A DNA stretch of 29,893 nucleotides from an uncultured Oscillospiraceae bacterium. GTDB taxonomy: Bacteria > Bacillota > Clostridia > Oscillospirales > Oscillospiraceae. The stretch is from the NCBI GenBank assembly GCA_934597345.1, contig CAKTRJ010000031.1, forward strand, positions 1 to 29,893. Reading direction: 5' to 3'. Under the pieces are notes generated by a model. That model was not told the origin of the DNA. It did not search any database and was given only the letters and a program-made list of their open reading frames with translations. Shown here one piece after another: positions 5,091 through 11,948 of this stretch (within the stretch, counting starts at the first letter, position 1; every line of letters begins with the position of its first letter). Both the position numbers and the translations under genes were made by a program.

Positions 5091-7724
5091 ATGCATAAGG
5101 AATTACCGAAAGTGTACGATCCCCGCGAGGTGGAGTCCAGCATCTATCAGATGTGGATGGACAACGACTGCTTCCGCGCCGATCCCAACCCCGACAAGAA
5201 GCCTTTCTCCATCGTTATGCCGCCCCCCAACGTCACCGGCCAGCTCCACATGGGCCACGCCATGGACTGCACGCTGCAGGACATCCTGATCCGCTACAAG
5301 CGCATGCAGGGCTACGAAGCCCTGTGGCTGCCCGGCAGCGACCACGCCGGTATCGCCACCCAGATCAAGGTGGAGGAGGAGCTGCGGAAGAACGAGGGCC
5401 TCACCCGCCACGACCTGGGCCGCGAGAAGTTCCTGGAGCGCGTCTGGGCCTGGAAGGAGAAGTACGGCAGCCGCATCGTGGAGCAGCAGAAGAAGATGGG
5501 CGCCTCCTGCGACTGGAGCCGCGACCGCTTCACCATGGACGAGGGCTGCTCCCGCGCCGTCCGCGAGACCTTCTGTGAGCTGTATGAAAAGGGCCTGATC
5601 TACAAGGGCAGCCGCATCATCAACTGGTGCCCTCACTGCCTGACCGCCCTGTCCGACGCTGAGGTGGAATACACCGAGAAGCCCGGCCATCTGTGGTACG
5701 TCCGCTATCCTCTGGCCGACGGCACCGGCGATATCATCATCGCCACCACCCGTCCCGAGACCATGATGGGCGATACCGGTGTGGCCGTGAACCCGGAGGA
5801 CGAGAAGTTCAAGCACCTGATCGGCAAGAAGTGCATCCTGCCCATCATGAACCGCGAGATTCCCATCGTGGGCGACGAATACTGCGAGATCGGCTTCGGC
5901 ACCGGCGCGGTGAAAATGACCCCCGCCCACGACCCCAACGACTTCGAGGTGGGCCTGCGCCACAATCTGGAGGTCATCCGCTGTATCGCTGACGACGGCA
6001 CCATCAATGAGAACGGCGGCCGCTATCAGGGCATGGACCGCTACGAGTGCCGCAAGGCCATCGTGGCCGACCTGGAGGCCGAGGGCTATCTGGTCAAGAC
6101 TGAGCCTTACAGCCACAACGTGGGTACCTGCTACCGCTGCCACAACGACGTGGAGCCGCTGATCAGCGCCCAGTGGTTCGTGAAGATGGCGCCCCTGGCC
6201 AAGGAGGCCATCCGCGTGGTGGAGGACGGCACCGTCAAGTTCGTGCCGGAGCGCTTCACCAAGACCTATATCAACTGGATGGAGAACGTCCATGACTGGT
6301 GCATCTCCCGCCAGCTGTGGTGGGGCCACCAGATCCCCGCCTGGTACTGCAACGAGTGCGGCCACATCAACGTCAGCCGTCAGGATCCCACCAAGTGCGA
6401 GAAGTGCGGCTGCACCCATCTGACCCGGGAGGAGGACGTGCTGGACACCTGGTTCAGCTCCGCCCTGTGGCCCTTCTCCACCCTGGGCTGGCCCGACCTG
6501 AACGCTCCCGACCTGAACTACTGGTATCCCACCTCCGTGCTGGTCACCGGCTATGATATCATCTTCTTCTGGGTGGCCCGCATGATCTTCTCCGGCATGG
6601 AGCAGATGAAGAAGGAGCCCTTCAAGACCGTGCTGATCCACGGCCTGGTGCGTGATGACAAGGGGCGCAAGATGTCCAAGTCTCTGGGCAACGGCATCGA
6701 CCCGCTGGAGATGGCGGAGAAGTACGGCGCCGACGCCCTGCGCTTCAACCTGATCACCGGCAACAGCCCCGGCAACGACATGCGCTTCTTCGTGGAGAAG
6801 TGCGAGGCCATGCGCAACTTCGCCAACAAGATCTGGAACGCCAGCCGCTTCGTCATGATGAATCTCACCATCGACAAGGTGCAGCTTCCCGAGAAGCTGG
6901 AGCTGGAGGACAAGTGGGTGCTCAGCAAGCTGAATACCCTGATCCGCGAGGTCACCGAGAATATGGATGCCTTTGAGCTGGGCGTGGCCTCCGCCAAGAT
7001 CTACGACTTCATCTGGGACACCTACTGCGACTGGTATATCGAGCTGACCAAGACCCGCCTGAACGGCGAGGACGCCGAGGCCAAGCTGGCCGCCGAGAAC
7101 GTGCTGTGCTATGTGCTGCTGCGTATCCTGGAGCTGCTGCATCCCTTCATGCCGTTCCTGACGGAGGAGATCTGGCAGGCCCTGCCTCATGAGGGCGACT
7201 TCCTGATCCGCGCCCCGTGGCCCACCTATCAGGAGAGCCTGCACTTCCCCCAGGCGGAGTCCGACATGGAGTGCGTCAAGGACGCCATCACCGCCGTCCG
7301 CGCCCGCCGCAGCGAGATGAACGTGCCGCCCTCCAAGAAGGCCCAGATGATCCTGGTGACCAAGCGGCCCGAGACCTACGCCGTGGGCAAGCACTTCATC
7401 ACCCGCATGGCCTACGCCAGCGAGGTCACCGTCACCGATCAGGTGCCCGCTGACCTGAAGGGCATGGTCACTGTGGTGACCCACGACGCCAACATCTACC
7501 TGCCGCTGGCCGAGCTGGTGGACATCGCCGCCGAGCTGGAGCGCATTGCCAAGGAGAAGACCAAGGCTGAGGACAACCTGAAGCGCATCGAGGCCAAGCT
7601 GGCCAATGAGTCCTTCACCTCCCGCGCCCCGGAGAACGTGGTGAACGCCGAGCGGGAAAAGGCGGAGAAGGCCCGCGCCCTTATCGCCAAGCTGGAGGAG
7701 TCCGCCGCCGCCATGAAGCTGTAA
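5091..7724 (+). CDS. valS: Valine--tRNA ligase
   Basis: An 877-residue class I aminoacyl-tRNA synthetase that charges tRNA-Val. Visible landmarks are the HIGH-type motif in PPPNVTGQLHMGH (residues 44-56), the editing domain with ATTRPETMMGDTGVAVNP, a cysteine-rich insertion (CNECGH...CEKCGC) that may bind zinc, KMSKS at about 527-531, the anticodon-binding domain, and a C-terminal coiled-coil arm (about 805-875, rich in Lys, Glu and Ala) typical of ValRS. The frame is open further upstream, but the real start is the ATG at 5091 behind GGAAAGGAG. Earlier codons lie inside the T-box terminator. Codon use is strongly biased to C and G third positions, as in highly expressed genes. Confidence 0.98.
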   Translation: MHKELPKVYDPREVESSIYQMWMDNDCFRADPNPDKKPFSIVMPPPNVTGQLHMGHAMDCTLQDILIRYKRMQGYEALWLPGSDHAGIATQIKVEEELRKNEGLTRHDLGREKFLERVWAWKEKYGSRIVEQQKKMGASCDWSRDRFTMDEGCSRAVRETFCELYEKGLIYKGSRIINWCPHCLTALSDAEVEYTEKPGHLWYVRYPLADGTGDIIIATTRPETMMGDTGVAVNPEDEKFKHLIGKKCILPIMNREIPIVGDEYCEIGFGTGAVKMTPAHDPNDFEVGLRHNLEVIRCIADDGTINENGGRYQGMDRYECRKAIVADLEAEGYLVKTEPYSHNVGTCYRCHNDVEPLISAQWFVKMAPLAKEAIRVVEDGTVKFVPERFTKTYINWMENVHDWCISRQLWWGHQIPAWYCNECGHINVSRQDPTKCEKCGCTHLTREEDVLDTWFSSALWPFSTLGWPDLNAPDLNYWYPTSVLVTGYDIIFFWVARMIFSGMEQMKKEPFKTVLIHGLVRDDKGRKMSKSLGNGIDPLEMAEKYGADALRFNLITGNSPGNDMRFFVEKCEAMRNFANKIWNASRFVMMNLTIDKVQLPEKLELEDKWVLSKLNTLIREVTENMDAFELGVASAKIYDFIWDTYCDWYIELTKTRLNGEDAEAKLAAENVLCYVLLRILELLHPFMPFLTEEIWQALPHEGDFLIRAPWPTYQESLHFPQAESDMECVKDAITAVRARRSEMNVPPSKKAQMILVTKRPETYAVGKHFITRMAYASEVTVTDQVPADLKGMVTVVTHDANIYLPLAELVDIAAELERIAKEKTKAEDNLKRIEAKLANESFTSRAPENVVNAEREKAEKARALIAKLEESAAAMKL

Positions 7725-7812
7725 ATTGCCGGACGGACAGCGATCTGCGGAAAATCTTCGATTTCACTGTGATGTCGGCGGATTTCGTGTAAAAACGCAA
7801 GCATATTTTCGT

Positions 7813-7853
7813 ATAATCACCGTAGAGAGCGATCTCTGCGGTGATTATTTTTT
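7813..7853 (+). terminator. Intrinsic terminator after valS
   Basis: A 16-bp stem with one G-T pair (7813-7828 with 7833-7848, loop GCGA) is followed by a run of six T. It lies about 90 bases behind the valS stop. Confidence 0.88.
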
Positions 7854-8086
7854 ATGCAAAAGCATAGCAAAATAAGAAATGTGCTATTTCCTCGCCCCTG
7901 CGGGGCGACCGGAAATGATGCACAAAAGCTTCGTGCACCGGCATTTGTGCTTTTTCGTGGTGCAGCACGCATGCATGAAGCTTTTTGCGTAAAAGAGGAC
8001 ATGCCCGCGGCATGCCCATCGGAAACATACAAAAGTGACCCTGTAAGAGAGGTACAACAAAGGAAGTGCACAAAGGAAACCACAAT
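7854..8086 (+). other. Structured leader region before spoIIAA, no gene
   Basis: This stretch has no supported gene. It holds a small GC-rich hairpin (TCGCCCC / GGGGCGA, 7892-7908) and a longer imperfect one in which AAAAGCTTCGTGCA (from 7926) can pair with TGCATGAAGCTTTT (near 7973-7986). The promoter for the spoIIA operon should be here and would be read by Spo0A-activated sigma-H in related bacteria, but I find no convincing sigma-H boxes or Spo0A site. Confidence 0.4.
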
Positions 8087-8101
8087 AAAGGAGCGTCGAA
8101 A

Positions 8102-8407
8102 ATGGAAGTAATGGCAACTTGTCAGGACAGAGTGCTGGAGCTGTACCTGAAGGGAGAATTGGATCATCACGGAGCCAGGGGCCTGCTGACCCGGTTGGAG
8201 CGGGAGATCGAGGCGGTGCTGCCGGCGGAGCTGGTGCTGGATTTCAGCGGCATCACCTTCATGGACAGTGCCGGGATCGCCGTGGCCCTGCGGGGCTGGC
8301 AGCGGATGCGGGAGCTGGGCGGCCGGGTGACGCTGCGCCATGTGGCGCCCCAGCCGAAAAAGGTGCTGGAGGCTGCCGGCATCGGCCGCATGATGACCAT
8401 TCAATAG
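8102..8407 (+). CDS. spoIIAA: Anti-sigma F factor antagonist SpoIIAA
   Basis: A 101-residue STAS-domain protein that frees sigma-F by binding SpoIIAB at the start of forespore gene expression. The GELDHH motif (residues 18-23) and FMDSAGIAVAL (53-63) are typical. Ser56, after the Asp, matches the serine phosphorylated by SpoIIAB in Bacillus; the following residue is Ala where Bacillus has a second Ser. ATG at 8102 has AAAGGAG eight bases upstream and is preferred over the longer frame from 8066. It is the first of the three-gene spoIIA operon. Confidence 0.96.
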   Translation: MEVMATCQDRVLELYLKGELDHHGARGLLTRLEREIEAVLPAELVLDFSGITFMDSAGIAVALRGWQRMRELGGRVTLRHVAPQPKKVLEAAGIGRMMTIQ

Positions 8408-8470
8408 CGGATGCCGCGGCGATGCCGCAGGCAGCACAGGGGACATATACAACATGAGAGGAGCGTACAT

Positions 8471-8911
8471 ATGCAGCGCATCGAAAACTATGTAACACTG
8501 GAATTTCTCAGCCGCAGCAGCAACGAGAGCTTTGCCCGCGTGGCGGCGGCGGGCTTTGCGGCGCAGCTGGATCCCACGCTGGACGAGCTGGGGGATATCA
8601 AGACCGCCGTCAGCGAGGCGGTCACCAACGCCATCGTCCACGGCTATCCGGATCAACTGGGTAAGATCGTGGTAAAGCTGAAGCTGCTGGAAAACAACAC
8701 CCTGGAGATCACCGTCCGGGACTGGGGCAAGGGCATCGAGGATATCCAGCAGGCGCGTCAGCCTCTGTTCACCACCGGCGGCGAGGAGCGCAGCGGTATG
8801 GGCTTTACCATCATGGAGAGTTTCATGGATCGCCTGACCGTCAAATCCACGCCGGGCCGCGGCACCACCGTGACCATGCGCCGCAGGATCTCCGCCCGCA
8901 TCAAGCGATGA
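8471..8911 (+). CDS. spoIIAB: Anti-sigma F factor / serine kinase SpoIIAB
   Basis: A 146-residue GHKL-type ATPase that binds and inhibits sigma-F and phosphorylates SpoIIAA. The N box is EAVTNAIVHGY (residues 49-59), the G1 box DWGKGI (84-89), and the G2 region RSGMGFTIME (107-116). The ATG at 8471 has GAGAGGAG upstream; a longer in-frame reading from 8411 would run into the intergenic spacer. The stop overlaps the sigF start (ATGA), so the inhibitor and its sigma factor are made in coupled amounts. Confidence 0.97.
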   Translation: MQRIENYVTLEFLSRSSNESFARVAAAGFAAQLDPTLDELGDIKTAVSEAVTNAIVHGYPDQLGKIVVKLKLLENNTLEITVRDWGKGIEDIQQARQPLFTTGGEERSGMGFTIMESFMDRLTVKSTPGRGTTVTMRRRISARIKR

Positions 8912-9612
8912 GCGAGATGTTTGCCCTGCTGGAGCGGGCGCAGAGCGGCGACGACGAGGCCTGCCAGCAGGTGCTGACGGAAAACAGCGGCCTGATCTGG
9001 TCCATCGTCAAGCGCTACTACGGCTGCGGCGTGGAGACGGACGACCTGTATCAGCTGGGGTGCATCGGCTTCATCAAGGCAGTGAAGGGGTTTGATCTGA
9101 ACTACGGTACGCAGTTCTCTACCTACGCCGTGCCGAAGATCTCTGGTGAGATCCGACGCTTTCTCCGGGATGACGGCGCCATCAAGGTGGGCCGCACCAT
9201 CCGGGAAAAGAGCCAGACCCTGTGGTCGGCCCGGGAGCGGCTGCGGCATCAGCTGGGCCGGGAGGCCCGGCTGTCCGAGTTGTCGGAGGCCACCGGCATG
9301 CCGGTGGAGGAGATCGCCAGCATCGACCTGGCCACCGTAGCGCCGGAGTCACTTCAGCAAGAGACGGCGGAGGGGCTGACGCTGGAATCCACACTGGGCA
9401 CCGACGCGGAGGAGGAGCGCCTTGTGGAGCGCATCGCCCTGCGGGAAGCCATCGACACCCTGCCGGAGAAGGAGCGTATGACGATCCTGCTGCGGTTTTT
9501 CAAGGGGCTGACACAGGAGCAGACGGCCCGGATCGTGGGTGTGTCGCAGGTGCAGATATCCCGGCTGGAGCATCGGGGGCTGGAAAAGCTCCGGAAGTTG
9601 CTGGCGGATTGA
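8908..9612 (+). CDS. sigF: RNA polymerase sigma-F factor (forespore)
   Basis: A 234-residue sigma-70 family protein. Region 2 contains DDLYQLGCIGFIKAVKGFD and TQFSTYAVPKISGEIRRFLR (about 45-88), region 3 follows, and region 4 ends with TQEQTARIVGVSQVQISRLE (the -35-binding helix-turn-helix, about 203-222). Position after spoIIAA-spoIIAB identifies it as the first forespore-specific sigma factor. Its last 113 bases overlap the 3' end of the minus-strand gene at 9500-10387. There is no clear terminator between the two converging genes. Confidence 0.97.
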   Translation: MSEMFALLERAQSGDDEACQQVLTENSGLIWSIVKRYYGCGVETDDLYQLGCIGFIKAVKGFDLNYGTQFSTYAVPKISGEIRRFLRDDGAIKVGRTIREKSQTLWSARERLRHQLGREARLSELSEATGMPVEEIASIDLATVAPESLQQETAEGLTLESTLGTDAEEERLVERIALREAIDTLPEKERMTILLRFFKGLTQEQTARIVGVSQVQISRLEHRGLEKLRKLLAD

Positions 9613-10387
9613 CGCCCTGCTGCCGGGCCTCGTAGTCATCCGGCAGGAATTCCGTCATGGTACCGCGATAGCGCTTGGGCATGAAGGTGTTCTGGCACCG
9701 GGGATTATAGCGCTCCTTGATGGCGATGGTCTCATAGAATCGCTTCCACAATCGGCGGAACGCCACCTCCTCATCGCCGGGCAGCGCCAGCTGTAAGCTG
9801 TCCATAGGCAGGATGCGGGAGTGATTCTTCGCGTAGACCAGCAGCTCTTTATGGGTGCGGTCATAGATGAAGAAGGCCTCGTTGGCGTAGCGGTCACAGA
9901 AGTGCCGCCGCAGCAGGGGAAGAACGCGGTTTTTCGGCTCAATCTCCGCGCCCAGTACGCCGCTGTAATCCGAAAAGCGCACGAAGCCCCGCAGCTTTTC
10001 CAGCTCGCCGCCCATGTGCCGCAGCGCCTTGGCCACGGGATAGTACACCGGATCGGCGGTGTTGCGGAGAAAAGCGGGCCCCTCGTCGTAAAGCTTTCTG
10101 ATCAGCGCGTAGAGATGGCTCTCCTTCTCCGGAAGGCAGGTGAGGAAGCCGCGCCGCACCACGTCGGCCGCCGCTTTCGAGCGCCGCAGGATACTTTGAT
10201 AGACCCTCTGGGCGTGTTCTCGCTCCGTCACCACATAGCGCACCTCATACAGCGACCAACATTCCTCATCGCCGGAAAAGGCGATGGGGAATTCTTTATT
10301 TACATAGCTTTCAAACACGCAGCACAGAAACCCGTCAAACGTGCCGTCGTACTGAAAGACCACATCGCGCCATGCCATTTCCATCAC
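9500..10387 (-). CDS. Probable DNA metabolism protein (TIGR03915/DUF4130), radical SAM partner
   Basis: This protein starts with VVFQYDGTFDGFLCCVFESY, the opening of the TIGR03915/DUF4130 family, and contains FVRFSDYSGVLGAEIEPKNRVLPLL and ends its conserved part with RYRGTMTEFLPDDY. Family members almost always sit beside the radical SAM protein found here and are thought, from that pairing, to act on DNA. The biochemical role is not known. Its ATG overlaps the stop of the radical SAM gene. The last 40 or so residues are Pro/Ala/Ser-rich and lie antisense to the end of sigF, which looks like run-on past a lost stop rather than a domain. Confidence 0.88.
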   Translation of the reverse strand: MMEMAWRDVVFQYDGTFDGFLCCVFESYVNKEFPIAFSGDEECWSLYEVRYVVTEREHAQRVYQSILRRSKAAADVVRRGFLTCLPEKESHLYALIRKLYDEGPAFLRNTADPVYYPVAKALRHMGGELEKLRGFVRFSDYSGVLGAEIEPKNRVLPLLRRHFCDRYANEAFFIYDRTHKELLVYAKNHSRILPMDSLQLALPGDEEVAFRRLWKRFYETIAIKERYNPRCQNTFMPKRYRGTMTEFLPDDYEARQQGVNPPATSGAFPAPDAPAGISAPATHPRSGPSAPVSAP

Positions 10388-11652
10388 CCCACCGCGTCGA
10401 ACAGGGATAGCTGCTGCATCTCGCCGGAGGGCAGCAGGCCACGCTCAAGAGCTTCCAGCTGCTGCACGATGGTGGCGGGGGAGAACCGCAGGCCCGGCGC
10501 GGCGCGGCCGTCACACAGGAGGAAATACTGCGCCCGCTTGACCACCACGCCCAGCTTTTTCAGATCCTCGAACCGCAGATGGGCGGTGCGCCGGGCGGAA
10601 ACGATCCGCCTGGCGCTGGTGGGGCCGATGCCCGGCACCCGCAGCAGCGTTTCATAGTCGGCCCTCATGATCTCCACGGGGAACTGCTCCAGATGGGCCA
10701 CCGCCCAGCTGCACTTGGGGTCAAGCTGCGGATTGAAGTCCGGATGGGCCTCGTCCAGCAGCTCGCTGGCCTGAAAGCCGTAGAACCGCAGCAGCCAGTC
10801 CGCCTGATAGAGCCGGTGCTCCCGCAGCAGAGGCGGCTTGGTGTCCAGCGCGGGGAGAAGGCTGTTCTCCACCACCGGCACATAGGCGGAATAAAACACC
10901 CGCTTTAAGCGGTACTTCTGATAAAGTGCCTCCGTCAGATGCAGGATATGCCGGTCGGTGTCCCTGGTGGCACCCACGATCAGCTGGGTGCTCTGGCCCG
11001 CTGGGGCAAAGGAGGGCGCGTGCTTGTACTTCACCAGCTCCTGCTTGCTTTCAAACACCTTATCCCGAATGAGACTCATGGGCCGCAGGATGGCCTCACG
11101 GGTCTTGTCCGGGGCCAGCGTCTGCAAGCCCTGCTGAGAGGGCAGCTCGATGTTGACGCTCATGCGGTCCGCCAGCAGGCCCAGCTGCTGTACCAGCTCC
11201 GGCGACGTGCCGGGGATGGCCTTGGCGTGGATATAGCCGTTGAAGCCGTACTCCTGCCGCAGGATCCGCAGGGCGCGGATCATCTGTTCGGTGGTGTAGT
11301 CGGCATTGCGCAGCACGCCGGAGGAGAGGAACAACCCCTCGATATAGTTCCGCCGGTAAAAGCCGATGGTCAGCTCCGCCAGCTCGCGGGGCGTGAAGGC
11401 GGCGCGGCGCGTGTCGTTGGAGCGCCGGTTGACGCAGTACTTGCAGTCATAGACGCAGCTGTTGGTCATCAGCACCTTCAGCAGCGTGACGCAGCGCCCG
11501 TCGGCGGAAAAGCTGTGGCAGCAGCCGGCGATGGAGGAGGACGTGCTGCCGATCTTGCCGGGCTGGAACTTCCGCCTGACACCGCTGGAAGTACAGGCGG
11601 CGTCGTATTTGGCGGCGTCCGACAGGATCGTCAGCTTTTCCATAAGGTCCAT
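10384..11652 (-). CDS. Putative DNA modification/repair radical SAM protein (TIGR03916)
   Basis: A 422-residue radical SAM protein with CVYDCKYC (CxxxCxxC, Cys66, 70 and 73), which binds the [4Fe-4S] cluster that cleaves S-adenosylmethionine. An N-terminal segment has extra cysteines (CTSSG, AGCCHSFSADGRC). Near residues 330-350 is a helix-hairpin-helix, LLRVPGIGPTSARRIVSARR, a non-specific DNA-binding element. This architecture fits TIGR03916, named as a putative DNA modification/repair protein. It is coupled to the downstream partner gene and lies three bases behind a 40-residue peptide gene. The start at 11652 lacks its own strong ribosome binding site, so coupling to that peptide is likely. 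Confidence 0.92.
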   Translation of the reverse strand: MDLMEKLTILSDAAKYDAACTSSGVRRKFQPGKIGSTSSSIAGCCHSFSADGRCVTLLKVLMTNSCVYDCKYCVNRRSNDTRRAAFTPRELAELTIGFYRRNYIEGLFLSSGVLRNADYTTEQMIRALRILRQEYGFNGYIHAKAIPGTSPELVQQLGLLADRMSVNIELPSQQGLQTLAPDKTREAILRPMSLIRDKVFESKQELVKYKHAPSFAPAGQSTQLIVGATRDTDRHILHLTEALYQKYRLKRVFYSAYVPVVENSLLPALDTKPPLLREHRLYQADWLLRFYGFQASELLDEAHPDFNPQLDPKCSWAVAHLEQFPVEIMRADYETLLRVPGIGPTSARRIVSARRTAHLRFEDLKKLGVVVKRAQYFLLCDGRAAPGLRFSPATIVQQLEALERGLLPSGEMQQLSLFDAVG

Positions 11653-11655
11653 GGC

Positions 11656-11778
11656 TCAGGCCGCGTTGCGGCGGCGCTGGCTGCGGCGAGGCTGCTCCAG
11701 ATGGTCGATCAGGTGCATCAGGTTCACAGAAACGGACAGCGCGCCCAGGATCACGATCACATAACCGATAGTCGTCAT
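11656..11778 (-). CDS. 40-residue membrane peptide leading the radical SAM operon
   Basis: A short gene directly behind a perfect promoter, with the ribosome binding site CGGAGG eight bases before the ATG at 11778. The product has one hydrophobic segment (IGYVIVILGALSVSVNLMHL, residues 4-23), then an acidic/basic tail ending PRRSQRRRNAA, so it would be a single-pass membrane peptide with a cytoplasmic basic tail. The stop is three bases before the radical SAM start, so translation of the two is probably coupled. It may be a real small protein or a short frame that mainly brings ribosomes to the next gene. I do not know homologues. Confidence 0.65.
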   Translation of the reverse strand: MTTIGYVIVILGALSVSVNLMHLIDHLEQPRRSQRRRNAA

Positions 11779-11795
11779 AACAGTTACCTCCGTTA

Positions 11796-11864
11796 GAATT
11801 TTTGTTCGAGACACATTATATATCGAACAGTCGTTTTTGTCAAGAGATAATCGAACAAAAATTC
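11796..11864. promoter_or_regulatory. Three LexA-like CGAAC sites in the divergent control region
   Basis: GAATTTTTGTTCGA (11796-11809) and TCGAACAAAAATTC (11851-11864) are perfect inverted copies. CGAACAGTCGTTTT (11824-11837) lies between them. Each resembles the Firmicute SOS box CGAAC-N4-GTTCG with one half-site intact and the other degenerate. One site covers the +1 region of the minus-strand promoter, one fills its -10/-35 spacer, and one sits just upstream of its -35, on the pcrA side. LexA binding is inferred from this pattern only. Confidence 0.6.
11815..11843 (-). promoter_or_regulatory. Consensus promoter of the radical SAM operon
   Basis: On the minus strand TTGACA (11838-11843), exactly 17 bases, TATAAT (11815-11820): a perfect consensus promoter. 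A sequence this strong in front of a repair-type operon would be expected to be held down by a repressor, and the CGAAC sites around it fit that. Confidence 0.9.
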
Positions 11865-11882
11865 CAAAATTCGCAGAGAATA

Positions 11883-11911
11883 TTGACCTGCGCAGGATTT
11901 TGTATTACAAT
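11883..11911 (+). promoter_or_regulatory. Sigma-A-type promoter of pcrA
   Basis: TTGACC (11883-11888), 17 bases, TACAAT (11906-11911). The start of the transcript should be near 11918, about 30 bases before the pcrA ATG. Confidence 0.85.
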
Positions 11912-11948
11912 AGGAAAAAACACCACAAGGGATAGGGGAACGCGAGAT

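Noticed and set aside
5103..7484. Long minus-strand frame opposite valS (and similar ones opposite pcrA and dnaE)
   Set aside because: It is an artefact of strong third-position C/G bias in valS; no start site or known domain.
7854..8086. Sigma-H promoter or Spo0A box for spoIIA
   Set aside because: AGAGGACAT resembles a sigma-H -35, but the nearest GAA-type -10 is too far away, and no TGTCGAA box lies upstream of the gene.
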